This document shows, piece by piece, positions 8,479 to 16,777 of a stretch of DNA of 64,000 nucleotides; the stretch's first letter is position 1, and the number at the start of each line of letters is the position of its first letter. The DNA comes from Rhodanobacter fulvus Jip2. GTDB taxonomy: Bacteria; Pseudomonadota; Gammaproteobacteria; Xanthomonadales; Rhodanobacteraceae. Location: the NCBI RefSeq assembly GCF_000264315.1, contig NZ_AJXU01000028.1, forward strand, positions 186,001 through 250,000, written 5' to 3'. Under the pieces are notes generated by a model. It did no database searches. It saw nothing but the letters and a program-made list of their open reading frames with translations, and was not told where the DNA came from. A program made the translations under genes and the position numbers.

Positions 8479-8492
8479 CTGACCCACGTCAA
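8479..8492 (+). promoter_or_regulatory. FNR/Dnr-like box upstream of ubiU
   Basis: CTGAC-CCAC-GTCAA, one mismatch to the FNR/Dnr consensus and identical to the site at 364-377. The centre is 65 bases before the ubiU ATG; a start 41.5 bases downstream would be near 8527 and leave a 24-base leader. In E. coli ubiUV is activated by FNR, so the site is expected here. Confidence 0.65.
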
Positions 8493-8550
8493 CGCAGCCG
8501 CGCAAGACAACCGCCACGATGCGCGCCGAACTCACGGTGTCGAGGTGCTC

Positions 8551-9549
8551 ATGCAACTGGTCTGTCCTGCCGGCAATCTGCCCGCGCTGCAAGCGGCGAT
8601 CGACGCCGGCGCCGATGCGGTCTACGCGGGTTTCCGCGACCAGACCAATGCGCGCGCGTTCCCCGGCCTCAACTTCAGCGACGCGGAATTGCGCGCGGGC
8701 ATTGCCTACGCGCACCAGCGCGGGCGGCAGGTGTACCTGGCGTTGAACACCTACCCGGACAGCGCGCGGCTGCAGCAGTGGTACACCGCGGTGGACAAGG
8801 CGGCGGAGTTTGGTTGCGATGCGATCATCGCGGCCGAGATGGCGGTGCTCGATTACGCCACGCGCAGGCATCCATCGCTGAAACGGCATCTGTCGGTACA
8901 GGGTTCGGCCACCACCGCGCCGGCACTGCGCTACGCGCATGAACGCTTCGGCATCAGCCGCGCGGTGCTGCCGCGGGTGTTGTCGATCCAGCAGGTGGAG
9001 CGGCTGTGCGAAGGCTCGCCGGTGCCGATCGAGGTGTTCGCGTTCGGCAGCCTCTGCATCATGGTCGAGGGTCGCTGCCAGCTCTCCAGCTATGTCACCG
9101 GCGCCTCGCCGAACCGGCACGGCGTGTGTTCGCCCGCCAGCTTCGTGCGCTGGGAGGAGCACGACGACGGCCGCCGCAGCGTGCGCCTGAACCAGGTGCT
9201 GATGGACAAGTTCGAACCCGCCGAACCGGCCGGTTACCCAACCGTGTGCAAGGGCCGCTTCGACGTCGGCGGCGAGATCTTCCACGCGCTGGAGGAACCC
9301 ACCAGCCTCAACACGCTGGAGCTGCTGCCGCGCCTGGCGCAGGCCGGCGTCGCCGCATTGAAGATCGAAGGCCGCCAGCGTGGCGTCGCCTATGTGGCCT
9401 CGGTTACCCGCACCTGGCGCGAGGCGCTGGACCGGCATGCCGCCGCGCCCGCCGCGTGGAAACTGCAGCCGCAATGGCAATCGTCACTGTCCCGGCACGC
9501 CGAGGGTCACCAGACCACGCTCGGTCCCTATCACCGCTCCTGGCATTGA
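8551..9549 (+). CDS. ubiU: UbiU, O2-independent ubiquinone hydroxylation protein (peptidase U32 family)
   Basis: 332-residue U32-family protein that with UbiV hydroxylates ubiquinone precursors without oxygen. The four [4Fe-4S] ligands of E. coli UbiU are matched at C169, C176, C193 and C233 (SLCIMVEGRC, GVCSPASF, YPTVCKGRF). The N-terminus MQLVCPAGNLPALQAAIDAG is typical. A GTG six bases upstream would add two residues, but GAGG at 8542-8545 has correct spacing only to the ATG at 8551. The gene is followed 4 bases later by ubiV, and an FNR/Dnr-like box lies at 8479-8492. Together with ubiT at 14506 this makes the full UbiTUV set. Confidence 0.93.
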   Translation: MQLVCPAGNLPALQAAIDAGADAVYAGFRDQTNARAFPGLNFSDAELRAGIAYAHQRGRQVYLALNTYPDSARLQQWYTAVDKAAEFGCDAIIAAEMAVLDYATRRHPSLKRHLSVQGSATTAPALRYAHERFGISRAVLPRVLSIQQVERLCEGSPVPIEVFAFGSLCIMVEGRCQLSSYVTGASPNRHGVCSPASFVRWEEHDDGRRSVRLNQVLMDKFEPAEPAGYPTVCKGRFDVGGEIFHALEEPTSLNTLELLPRLAQAGVAALKIEGRQRGVAYVASVTRTWREALDRHAAAPAAWKLQPQWQSSLSRHAEGHQTTLGPYHRSWH

Positions 9550-9553
9550 ACCG

Positions 9554-10450
9554 ATGACGATGATGAAACTGAGCCTGGGCCCGCTGCAATATTTCTGGCC
9601 GCGCGAACGCACGCTGGCGTTTTATCACGAAGCCGCCGGCTGGCCGCTGGACATCATCTACCTGGGCGAGACGGTGTGCAGCAAACGCCGTGAGCTGGGC
9701 ACGCGCGACTGGATTGCGCTGGCGGCGGAGCTGGTCGAAAGCGGCAAGCAGATCGTGCTGTCGTCGCTGGCATTGATCGAAGCCGAGTCCGAACTGGGCG
9801 TGCTGCAGCGGCTGATCGACGAGGGCGGCTGCTGGATCGAAGCCAACGATCTTTCCGCCGTGCAGTTGTGCCGCGAGCGCGGCATGCCGTTCGTCGCCGG
9901 CCCCACGCTCAACATCTACAACCACCACGCGCTGGCCATGCTGATGGACGACGGCCTGCGCCGCTGGGTGCCCGGCGTGGAACAGGGCTACACCCTGTTG
10001 CGCGAATTGCGCGACGCGATGCAGGCCGAGGAACAACCGATGCCCGAACTCGAGGTGATCGCCTTCGGCCGCCTGCCCCTGGCCTACTCGGCGCGCTGCT
10101 TCACCGCCCGCGCGCTGGACGTGGCCAAGGACCAATGCGACTTCCGCTGCATCGAATACCCCGACGGCATGCCGCTGGCCACGCGCGAGGGCCGCCCGTT
10201 CCTGCGCATCAACGGCATCCAGATCCAGGGCGAGGAAGTGACCGACCTCGGCCCCGAAATTCTTCAATTGCGAGAACTCGGCGTGGACGTGCTGCGGCTG
10301 TATCCGCAGGCCGAAGGCATGGCCGACATCGTCGACCACTACCACCTCGTCCGCCGCTCGCCGGTGGCGCCACCGCGCATTGGTGCCCGCAATGGTTACT
10401 GGCATGGCGAGCCGGGGATGCGGCCGGTTGAAGCCGTTTCCATAGGTTGA
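9554..10450 (+). CDS. ubiV: UbiV, O2-independent ubiquinone hydroxylation protein
   Basis: 298-residue partner of UbiU in the cytosolic heterodimer that inserts hydroxyl groups from prephenate during anaerobic ubiquinone synthesis. The iron-sulfur cysteines are C42 (GETVCSKRREL), C182 (SARCFTAR), C195 and C199 (DQCDFRC), in the pattern of E. coli UbiV C39/C180/C193/C197. Counting from the third Met (position 9563, MKLSLGPLQYFW) makes the first cysteine residue 39, so the true start could be 9554, 9560 or 9563; longer upstream frame is ubiU shadow. The 4-base spacing to ubiU implies one transcript. A palindromic repeat follows the stop and may end transcription. Confidence 0.93.
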   Translation: MTMMKLSLGPLQYFWPRERTLAFYHEAAGWPLDIIYLGETVCSKRRELGTRDWIALAAELVESGKQIVLSSLALIEAESELGVLQRLIDEGGCWIEANDLSAVQLCRERGMPFVAGPTLNIYNHHALAMLMDDGLRRWVPGVEQGYTLLRELRDAMQAEEQPMPELEVIAFGRLPLAYSARCFTARALDVAKDQCDFRCIEYPDGMPLATREGRPFLRINGIQIQGEEVTDLGPEILQLRELGVDVLRLYPQAEGMADIVDHYHLVRRSPVAPPRIGARNGYWHGEPGMRPVEAVSIG

Positions 10451-10483
10451 AGGCCGAGGATTCCAGCGCAAATCCGATTTTGC

Positions 10484-10564
10484 TCGTCATCCGGCGGAAG
10501 CTGGATCCGGCGCCTCCCATCCCGTGAACAAGGCGCTGGATTCCTGCTTTCGCAGGAATGACGG
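10484..10564. repeat. REP-like double palindrome, copy 1
   Basis: An 81-base element starts TCGTCATCC and ends GGAATGACGG, so its ends are inverted copies. Each end carries its own small stem around CGGAAG/GCTGG and CTGCTTTCGCAGG. The layout and much of the sequence match the copy at 38703-38784. It lies just after ubiV, as REP/BIME elements usually do. The rest of the 10451-10779 gap holds no gene I can support; small reading frames there include repeat sequence. Confidence 0.75.
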
Positions 10565-10779
10565 GCAGGAAGGCGATCGATCGGGGTTTCCCCTGGGCTT
10601 CGACGCAGCGAGCGCGCGGCCTGCATCACCCATCTCAGGTATCAGGCGGCAGCGAGGTATCCCTTGGCAGATGCATCGGGAGGAACGGCGGAGAAAGGTG
10701 AGCCCGCGTCGCCATCGAATGCGGGCTCGACTCCCCTATCCTATTTCGACGCACTGACAATCACGCGTCGGTTGGGCGC

Positions 10780-11238
10780 TCAGGCCTTCGGTCCATGGCT
10801 GGCGAACACCCGGGTGGTTCCATCCTTTCCGATCAGCACCACGTCATAGTGCTGCGGCGCGCCCATTTCCATGCCGGGTGAACCCATCGGCATGCCGGGC
10901 GCGGCCAGGCCCCGTGCGTCGGGGTGCTCGGCCAGCAGGCGCCGGATGTCTTCCACGGGTACGTGGCCTTCGATCACGTAGCCGCCGATTTTCGCGGTGT
11001 GGCAGGACGCAGCGTTGGCCGGCACGCCCAGGCGGGTCTTGACGGCGGCCATCGCCGACTCCTCGTGCGAGCTGACCGTGTAGCCCTGCGATTCCATGTA
11101 GCGAATCCAGTTGACGCAGCAACCGCACGAGGGGTCGTGGTAGATCTCGATGGCACTGGTCATGGCTACAGCGGCGACGGGCGACAGGGCCGCGCCCAGG
11201 ACGAGGGTGCGCAGCAAACGGGGCAAACGATGTTTCAT
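10780..11238 (-). CDS. DUF411 metal-binding periplasmic protein
   Basis: 152 residues with an N-terminal signal peptide (MKHRLPRLLRTLVLGAALSP, likely cleaved near AVAM) and the DUF411 core. The family motif is PSCGCCVNW with C38, C40 and C41, followed by YMESQGYTV, a lone cysteine in AASCHTAKIGGYVIEGHVP, and LGVPA. A methionine-rich C-terminal stretch (GMPMGSPGMEMG) could bind copper. DUF411 proteins are often linked to copper or silver resistance. It follows the hemolysin III gene after 72 bases on the same strand. No copper pump is nearby, so the metal is inferred. Confidence 0.85.
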   Translation of the reverse strand: MKHRLPRLLRTLVLGAALSPVAAVAMTSAIEIYHDPSCGCCVNWIRYMESQGYTVSSHEESAMAAVKTRLGVPANAASCHTAKIGGYVIEGHVPVEDIRRLLAEHPDARGLAAPGMPMGSPGMEMGAPQHYDVVLIGKDGTTRVFASHGPKA

Positions 11239-11310
11239 GATGTCTTCTCGGTCAGAGGTGTGCTCGACGTTGGATGATGCCAGTTTTCCCTGCTTGAGCC
11301 GGCGCCCGGT

Positions 11311-11967
11311 TCAAAACGCATAACCCAGCACGGTGAAGTAGTGGCAGCCGGTGCCGGCGAGCACGAAGAGATGCCAGATGAAGTGGCTGTAGCGCAGTCG
11401 TTCGTGCAGCAGGAAAAACACCACGCCCAGCGTGTATGCGGCACCGCCGCCGAACAGCAGCATCAAGCCGCCAGCGGGCATGTGCTGCCATAGCGGGCGG
11501 ATGGCGATCAGGGCCATCCAGCCCATGCCCACATACAGTGCGGTGGACAGCCGCTCGAAGCGCGCGCCCACCAGCAATTTGAACACCAGCCCCAGCAGGG
11601 CCAGGCTCCAGATCACCGCCAGCAACGCCAGCCCCCAGCTGTTGCGCAACACGCCCAGTGCGATGGGCGTGTAGGTGCCGGCGATCAGCAGGTAGATGGC
11701 GCCATAGTCGAGGCGTTGCAGCCACGCCTTGGCGCGCACGTGGGACACCGCGTGATACAGGGTCGAGGCCATGTACAGCAGGATGGCGCTGCCGCCGAAC
11801 ACCGCGGCCCCCACCATCGCCGCGGTGCTGCCGATGCGTACCGCGTTGACCACCAGGATCGGCAAACCCACGATCGCCAGCAGCACGCCCAATCCGTGGC
11901 TGATGCTGTTGGCGATTTCCTCGCCCATGGTCGAGGGGCGCGATTCGGGTATGGCAGATGTCGACAT
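11311..11967 (-). CDS. Hemolysin III / TrhA family membrane protein
   Basis: 218 residues with seven predicted membrane helices, belonging to the YqfA/TrhA (PAQR-like) family implicated in membrane energetics. Family residues are visible: GEEIANSISHGLGVL at the start, STLYHAVSH after the second helix, RLDYGAIYLLIAGTYTPI, and HFIWHLFVLAGTGCHYF at the end, with histidines placed as in the metal site. The ATG at 11967 is preferred over a TTG two codons earlier. It follows nadB after 39 bases on the same strand, so it may be the tail of the same transcript; no functional link to NAD synthesis is apparent. Confidence 0.88.
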   Translation of the reverse strand: MSTSAIPESRPSTMGEEIANSISHGLGVLLAIVGLPILVVNAVRIGSTAAMVGAAVFGGSAILLYMASTLYHAVSHVRAKAWLQRLDYGAIYLLIAGTYTPIALGVLRNSWGLALLAVIWSLALLGLVFKLLVGARFERLSTALYVGMGWMALIAIRPLWQHMPAGGLMLLFGGGAAYTLGVVFFLLHERLRYSHFIWHLFVLAGTGCHYFTVLGYAF

Positions 11968-12006
11968 GAGCAAGCCTGTGGGAATGGAAGTTCAACGATC
12001 GGACGT

Positions 12007-13455
12007 TCAGACGTCCATTTCGGGTGCTGCGATGTAGTGGGCGCCGAGGCTTTCATGACGTTGCAAGGCCGCGTCCAGCAGCGATTGCGCCAGCCGCGCC
12101 TGCCAGCCCTGCGCTGGCCAGGCCATCAACTGCAGCAGGTAATGGCGCAGCGATTCGGTTCGACGCACCGGCCCGGCGGTTTGCCACAACAGGTCGCGCA
12201 GGCGGGACAAATCGTCTGCCGCCAGCACGCTGCCGCGTTCCGCCCAGCGGTGTTCGCCGCGGCCGGCGGCCGCCGGCGTTGCCGCCAGCACGGCACCGAG
12301 ACGGCGGCCGCAGAGGATGCCTTCCAGCAGCGAGTTGCTGGCCAGGCGGTTGGCGCCATGCACGCCGTTGCAGGCCACCTCGCCGGCGGCGTACAGGCCG
12401 GGCACGCTGGTGCGGCCATCGCCATCCACGGCAAGACCGCCCATGTGGAAGTGGGCCGCCGGCGTTACCGGGATCGGCTGATGGCGCGGATCGATGCCGT
12501 GCTTCAGGCAGGCCGCCAGCACGGTGGGAAACGCGCTCTCCCATTCCCCCTCCATTGCACTGGCATCGAGCCATACGCGGCCGTCGTCGCGCCGTGCCTG
12601 CCACACGCGCCGTGCCACCACGTCGCGCGGGGCCAGGTCGCCCAGTGGATGCAGGCCTTCCATCAACAAGCGACCACCGGCATCACGCAGGCGCGCCCCG
12701 GCGCCGCGCAAGGCTTCGGTGATCAGCGGCAGGCAGTGGGCGCCGCTCACGTCCAGTGCGGTGGGATGGAACTGCACGAACTCCAGGTCGCGCACCCGCG
12801 CGCCGGCTGCCATGCCCAGCGCCAGCCCGCTGCCATCGGCGCCGGGTGGATTGCTGGTGCATGCGAACAGCGCGCCGATGCCGCCGGTGGCCAGCACCAC
12901 CGCCGATGCTTCGATCACGTGCTGCCTCCCCTGCCCGTCGATGGCGCGCACACCGCACACCACGCCATCGCGCAGCAGCAAGGCATCGGCATCGAGTCCA
13001 CCGCGCCACTGGATATGCGCGGCGCATTGCGCCTTGGCCAGCAAGGCCCGCAACAGCACCGCACCACTGGCATCGCCACCGGCATGGACGATGCGCGCCA
13101 CGCGATGACCGCCCTCGCGTCCGAGTTTCAGCGCACCACCGGCGTCACGGTCGAACACCACGCCTTGCGCCTGCAGCCAGGCGATTGCCTCGGGCGCTTG
13201 CGCGCACAGCCAGCGGACCATGGCCACGTTGTTGTGATGGGCGCCGGCCACCAGTGTGTCCTCGGTGTGGGCCAGCGGGCTGTCGTCAGGATCGAGCGCG
13301 GCGGCGATGCCGCCCTGCGCCAGCGCGCTGGCACTGCCGGTGCCGTCGATGGCGCGGCACAACAGGCGTACCGGCGACGGTGCCGCCGCCAGCGCCGTGG
13401 CCAGCCCGGCCACGCCACCGCCGATCACCACGATGGGCGCGCGTGGATGTTTCAC
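12007..13455 (-). CDS. nadB: L-aspartate oxidase NadB
   Basis: 482-residue FAD enzyme that oxidises L-aspartate to iminoaspartate, the first step of NAD synthesis, using oxygen, fumarate or quinones. The FAD motif IVVIGGGVAGLATALAA starts near residue 6, TGSASALAQGGIAAAL follows, and the succinate-dehydrogenase-like block HFHMGGLAVDGDGRTSVPGL and GANRLASNSLLEG are intact. The GTG at 13455 overlaps the nadA stop by 4 bases (GTGA), which fixes the start; a frame 106 codons longer runs through nadA and is rejected. Slightly short of the usual 530 residues because of a brief C-terminal domain. Linkage to nadA is standard; linkage to ubiT and NO genes is unusual. Confidence 0.93.
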   Translation of the reverse strand: MKHPRAPIVVIGGGVAGLATALAAAPSPVRLLCRAIDGTGSASALAQGGIAAALDPDDSPLAHTEDTLVAGAHHNNVAMVRWLCAQAPEAIAWLQAQGVVFDRDAGGALKLGREGGHRVARIVHAGGDASGAVLLRALLAKAQCAAHIQWRGGLDADALLLRDGVVCGVRAIDGQGRQHVIEASAVVLATGGIGALFACTSNPPGADGSGLALGMAAGARVRDLEFVQFHPTALDVSGAHCLPLITEALRGAGARLRDAGGRLLMEGLHPLGDLAPRDVVARRVWQARRDDGRVWLDASAMEGEWESAFPTVLAACLKHGIDPRHQPIPVTPAAHFHMGGLAVDGDGRTSVPGLYAAGEVACNGVHGANRLASNSLLEGILCGRRLGAVLAATPAAAGRGEHRWAERGSVLAADDLSRLRDLLWQTAGPVRRTESLRHYLLQLMAWPAQGWQARLAQSLLDAALQRHESLGAHYIAAPEMDV

Positions 13456-14477
13456 ACGCGTTCGCGCCGGCCCACCGCCAGCATGCGTTGCAACGCGGCG
13501 CGCGCCCGTGCGCTGACGTCGGCGGGAATCTCGATGGCATGCTGCAGGTCGCGCAGGCAGGTGTAGATGTTCTGCAGGGTGATCCGTTGCATGTGCGGGC
13601 ACAGGTTGCATGGCTTGATGAACTGCGTGGTCGGAAACTGCGCGCGCAGGTTGTCGGCCATGGAGCACTCGGTGATCATCGCCACCCGCGCCGGTTTCTC
13701 GCGTTCCAGCCATTTGCCCATCGCGGTGGTGGAGCCGACGAAATCCGCCTCGGCCAGCACCTCGGGCGAGCATTCCGGATGCGCCACCAGCTTCGCGTCG
13801 AACTGCTCGCGCGCATGCCGCGCCTGTTGTGCGGTGAATTTCTCATGCACCTCGCAGCGGCCATGCCACAGCACCAGCTCGACCTGGGTCTGGCCGGCCA
13901 CGTGGCGGCCCAGGAATTCGTCGGGAAGGAAGATCACCCTGGGCACGCCCAGCGATTCCACCACCTGCACCGCATTGGCCGAGGTGCAGATGACGTCGGA
14001 CTCCGCCTTTACCGCGGCGGAGGTGTTGGCATAGCTGACCACCGGCACGCCCGGATGCTGCGCGCGCAGCGCCAACACATCGGCGGCGGTGATCGACGAG
14101 GCCAGCGAGCAGCCGGCTTCCAGATCGGGAATCAGCACTGTCTTGCCGGGCGCCAGGATCTTTGCGCTCTCGGCCATGAAGTGCACGCCGCACACCACGA
14201 TCAGATCCGCATCGCAGTCGGCCGCCGCCTGGGCCAGCCCCAGCGAATCGCCGGTGATGTCGGCCACGCCGTGGAAGATCTCCGGCGACTGGTAGCTGTG
14301 CGCCATGATCACCGCGCCACGCTGTTTCTTCAGCGCGTTGATCGCGTCGATCCACGGCAGGTGCATCGGCACCTCCAGGCACGGCAGCAAGGGTTCCAGG
14401 CGCTCGACCAGCGCGGCGTATTCGAGCGGCAAGTCGTCGCGCCAGGCAGGCACGGGCAAGGTGTCGGTTACGGTCAT
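13452..14477 (-). CDS. nadA: Quinolinate synthase NadA
   Basis: 341-residue [4Fe-4S] enzyme that condenses iminoaspartate with dihydroxyacetone phosphate to quinolinate. The threefold NadA repeats are visible: AVIMAHSYQSPEI, SLGLAQAAADCDADLIVVCGVHFMAESAKIL (split here by position), and SYANTSAAVKAESDVICTSANA. Cluster cysteines include the one in VVCGVHF, the one in DVICTSANA and the C-terminal PCNLCPHMQ region. ATG at 14477 begins MTVTDTLPVP; the longer frame runs into the ubiT 3' end. The gene is 28 bases after ubiT and overlaps nadB by 4 bases. The cluster is oxygen-sensitive in known NadA, which suits the anaerobic context. Confidence 0.93.
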   Translation of the reverse strand: MTVTDTLPVPAWRDDLPLEYAALVERLEPLLPCLEVPMHLPWIDAINALKKQRGAVIMAHSYQSPEIFHGVADITGDSLGLAQAAADCDADLIVVCGVHFMAESAKILAPGKTVLIPDLEAGCSLASSITAADVLALRAQHPGVPVVSYANTSAAVKAESDVICTSANAVQVVESLGVPRVIFLPDEFLGRHVAGQTQVELVLWHGRCEVHEKFTAQQARHAREQFDAKLVAHPECSPEVLAEADFVGSTTAMGKWLEREKPARVAMITECSMADNLRAQFPTTQFIKPCNLCPHMQRITLQNIYTCLRDLQHAIEIPADVSARARAALQRMLAVGRRERV

Positions 14478-14505
14478 GCGGATCGCCAACGGGGAATGGT
14501 GGAGG

Positions 14506-15057
14506 TCAGGCAGCCTGGCCGCGATGGGCGGCGCGGGCGCTGCGGGCAAATCGCGCGCCCCGGTTCAGCGCGATGCGCAGCGCCAGCGGTACCGATTCCC
14601 ACGGCAGCCGTTCGAGCAGATTGCGCGCGGTGAGGCCCAGCTCGGTGTCGCCGGTGAGCACCAGTGCGCGCTGGAAGAACAGCGTGTCGGCGTCTTCCAT
14701 CCGGCTGGCCAGCAGCAACAGATCGGTGGCACTGCCGCGGACGCTGGCTTCGGGATCTTCATCGACGACGCCCAGGCGATCACCACGCAGGGTCAGCACC
14801 CAGCGCAGGCCCAGGTCGGTCACTTCGATGCCCAGCTTGCGCCCGCGCATGAAGTCGAGTGAGCCGTCGTGTATCGGCGTGGCCAACACGCGCGCCATGG
14901 CCGCCTCCAGCCATGCGCGTTGCCAGCGCTGCGGCACGACGATGCGCAGCACCGGTTGCAAACGCCGTGGCGGCGGCAGCAGGCGCAGCAGTTGCGGCGC
15001 GAGGCGTTTGGATGGCTGTGGCAAAAAGTTGGCGGTGGGCATGATGGCGCGCATCAT
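14506..15057 (-). CDS. ubiT: UbiT, SCP2-domain anaerobic ubiquinone factor
   Basis: About 183 residues with one SCP2 lipid-binding domain that delivers ubiquinone precursors to UbiUV. The hallmark DADTLFFQRALVLTGDTELGL (quoted in parts: DADTLFFQR, GDTELGL) matches E. coli UbiT DPDTLFFQRRLVIEGDTELGL closely, as does SATDLLLLASR. The start is uncertain: ATGs at 15057, 15054 and 15042 lack a clear Shine-Dalgarno, and an FNR/Dnr-like box at 15082-15095 placed as a class II site would start the RNA near 15047, favouring 15042. It follows the DGC-domain gene and precedes nadA by 28 bases. In most genomes ubiT neighbours ubiUV; here it is 4 kb away and on the other strand. Confidence 0.85.
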   Translation of the reverse strand: MMRAIMPTANFLPQPSKRLAPQLLRLLPPPRRLQPVLRIVVPQRWQRAWLEAAMARVLATPIHDGSLDFMRGRKLGIEVTDLGLRWVLTLRGDRLGVVDEDPEASVRGSATDLLLLASRMEDADTLFFQRALVLTGDTELGLTARNLLERLPWESVPLALRIALNRGARFARSARAAHRGQAA

Positions 15058-15081
15058 CGCCGCGATGTGAAGGGTGCTGCC

Positions 15082-15095
15082 TTGACCCACATCAA
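15082..15095 (-). promoter_or_regulatory. FNR/Dnr-like box upstream of ubiT
   Basis: TTGAC-CCAC-ATCAA on the plus strand matches both half-sites of the consensus and shares the CCAC spacer with the boxes at 364 and 8479. It is in the gap between the DGC-domain gene and ubiT, so ubiT-nadA-nadB would have an internal anaerobic promoter. Confidence 0.65.
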
Positions 15096-15122
15096 CAACG
15101 CGGCAGACAGGCATGTTCTGCG

Positions 15123-15521
15123 TCAATCGGTGGCATCGACGATGTGCCCCGCCGCCGCGGCCAATTCATGTGCCGCCGGCAACACGTTGCTGGCGTAGAC
15201 CTGCCGCGCCTCCAGCGGATCGAAGTCGGCGTGCTTGCGCTTCTTGATGCCGTAGTCGGACAACACCAGATGCGTATCGGCCACCACGCCGGCGTTGGCC
15301 AGGCAGGCCGAGACGCATTTCAGCACGCAGCCATCCAGCGCCAGGATGCGGCGGCCGCTTTGCGCGGTGCGCACCAGAGCGGTGACACCGCCGCCGACGC
15401 CGGCGATGCACGACATTTCGGCAACGCCTTCGCGATCCAGCTTCAGCGCGAGATCATTGGCCATCTGTGCGGCGCTGGAACAGCCCGAGCAGGAATAGAC
15501 CAGCGGCATTGAAGTACTCAT
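15123..15521 (-). CDS. DGC-domain putative zinc-binding protein
   Basis: 132 residues of the DGC family (named for its Asp-Gly-Cys motif), small cytosolic proteins with several conserved cysteines presumed to bind zinc. Visible are VYSCSGCSSAAQMAN at the N-terminus, AEMSCIAGVGG, and the defining ALDGCVLKCVSACL. ATG at 15521 overlaps the NnrS stop by 4 bases (ATGA), fixing the start; the much longer frame through NnrS is rejected. Such proteins often accompany NnrS and nitrite/NO metabolism genes, but no activity is known. Confidence 0.87.
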   Translation of the reverse strand: MSTSMPLVYSCSGCSSAAQMANDLALKLDREGVAEMSCIAGVGGGVTALVRTAQSGRRILALDGCVLKCVSACLANAGVVADTHLVLSDYGIKKRKHADFDPLEARQVYASNVLPAAHELAAAAGHIVDATD

Positions 15522-16777
15522 GCGTTGTTCTCCATCGTTGACATCTCCCGACTTGCCACGAAACGGCGGGCGCGGCGGCGTACGCCGTGCATCGCCAGCC
15601 ACACACCCAGCCACGCCAGCATGACCGCCACACCGGCAAGCCGTGCCAGCCACGGCGACGGCCACAGTACCGCCGCGGGCAACAGCAGCAGCGGCACATG
15701 CGCCAGCAGCACCCGGTGCTTGTCGCCCTCCGGCAGCAGCCGTTGCACGCCAGGTACCTGCACGCCGCGGCCGCAGTGGCGATGCAGCTCGATCCAGCCG
15801 ATGAACGCCACGATCTCCATCGCCATGCACGCCACCAGCAGCGGCAGCGCGATACCCACGCCAAGCGCCGCGGCGAGCCGGCCATTGCCAAGCAGCAGCG
15901 CCAGTGAGGCCGCCAACAGCACGCAGAGACCTGCACGCCAGCCATGCAGCAAGGGGCCGCGGCGTGGCCGCGGCGCGCGCCATTGCAACCACAGCAGCGC
16001 GGCCGCCAACAGCATGCCGAACACGCCGAGCATCAACCGCAGGCCGATGTCACCGCCCTGCTGCAGGCGCCATGCGGCAGCGAGCGGCAAGCCGATCACC
16101 ACGCCGACCAGCCAGACCGTCTGGACGGCCGAAGGCAACGTGCCGGTGCCCTGGAACATCGGCATCACCACGCGCGACACCGTGGCGATCAGCACCACTA
16201 CCCAGCCCAACACGCCCCAACTGGCATGCACATCGGTCAGCGCCAACGTCGGCCATGTCAGCCAGCCGCCCAGCGCCAGCGTGAGGCCGCCGCCCAGCAA
16301 TGCCGTAAAAACCGCGCCAAGCAGGGCCACGACGAAACCCGCCCGCAACAGACGTTGCGCCGCCGCGGTCAGCAAGCCGGGCAAGGTCATGCCGGCCAGC
16401 AGCAGGAAGCTTGCGGGCAACAGCACACCGGCGGCACCCAGCGCAAAGCGCCAGTGATGATGCAGGCCGACCACCAGCAACACGCTGCCGAGATTGAACA
16501 AGCCATGCAGCCACCTGCCCCAGCGCAGTCCACGCACCCGCACGCCAGCGGCGGCCGGCAGGAATTGCAGCACGCTGCCGAACATCGCGTTGCCCAGCAC
16601 GCCGAGCGTGAACACATGCACCAGCGCCAGCGTGCCCGGGTTCCAGCGCGAGCGCAGCAGTGCGTCGCCATCGAGGATCAGCAACAGCCCCGCGAACATG
16701 CCCCACCACGGCATGCAAAGCAGGAAACGTCGCGGCAAGGCGGGCGCCGGCGCCCGCTCAATCGTCAGCCGGGCCAT
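15518..16777 (-). CDS. nnrS: NnrS family heme-copper membrane protein
   Basis: 419-residue inner-membrane protein with about twelve helices. NnrS proteins contain heme and copper, are induced by nitric oxide and protect cells from nitrosative stress. Conserved histidines fall in VHVFTLGVLGNAMFGSVLQF, LVVGLHHHWRF and TDVHASWGVLGW, and the family segment VSRVVMPMFQGTG is intact. The ATG at 16777 (MARLTIERAPAP) overlaps the last 20 bases of the DUF2249 gene in another frame; earlier starts would overlap more and add non-membrane residues. The stop overlaps the DGC gene start. The operon probably answers to the box at 17104-17117. Confidence 0.9.
   Translation of the reverse strand: MARLTIERAPAPALPRRFLLCMPWWGMFAGLLLILDGDALLRSRWNPGTLALVHVFTLGVLGNAMFGSVLQFLPAAAGVRVRGLRWGRWLHGLFNLGSVLLVVGLHHHWRFALGAAGVLLPASFLLLAGMTLPGLLTAAAQRLLRAGFVVALLGAVFTALLGGGLTLALGGWLTWPTLALTDVHASWGVLGWVVVLIATVSRVVMPMFQGTGTLPSAVQTVWLVGVVIGLPLAAAWRLQQGGDIGLRLMLGVFGMLLAAALLWLQWRAPRPRRGPLLHGWRAGLCVLLAASLALLLGNGRLAAALGVGIALPLLVACMAMEIVAFIGWIELHRHCGRGVQVPGVQRLLPEGDKHRVLLAHVPLLLLPAAVLWPSPWLARLAGVAVMLAWLGVWLAMHGVRRRARRFVASREMSTMENNA

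Noticed and set aside
10524-10757. Small plus-strand reading frame after ubiV
   Set aside because: Its first part is REP-like repeat sequence and the rest has no conserved features or ribosome site.
13456-13773. Longer N-terminus for NadB
   Set aside because: The extra 106 codons run through nadA in another frame; the GTG at 13455 with GTGA overlap begins exactly at the FAD motif.
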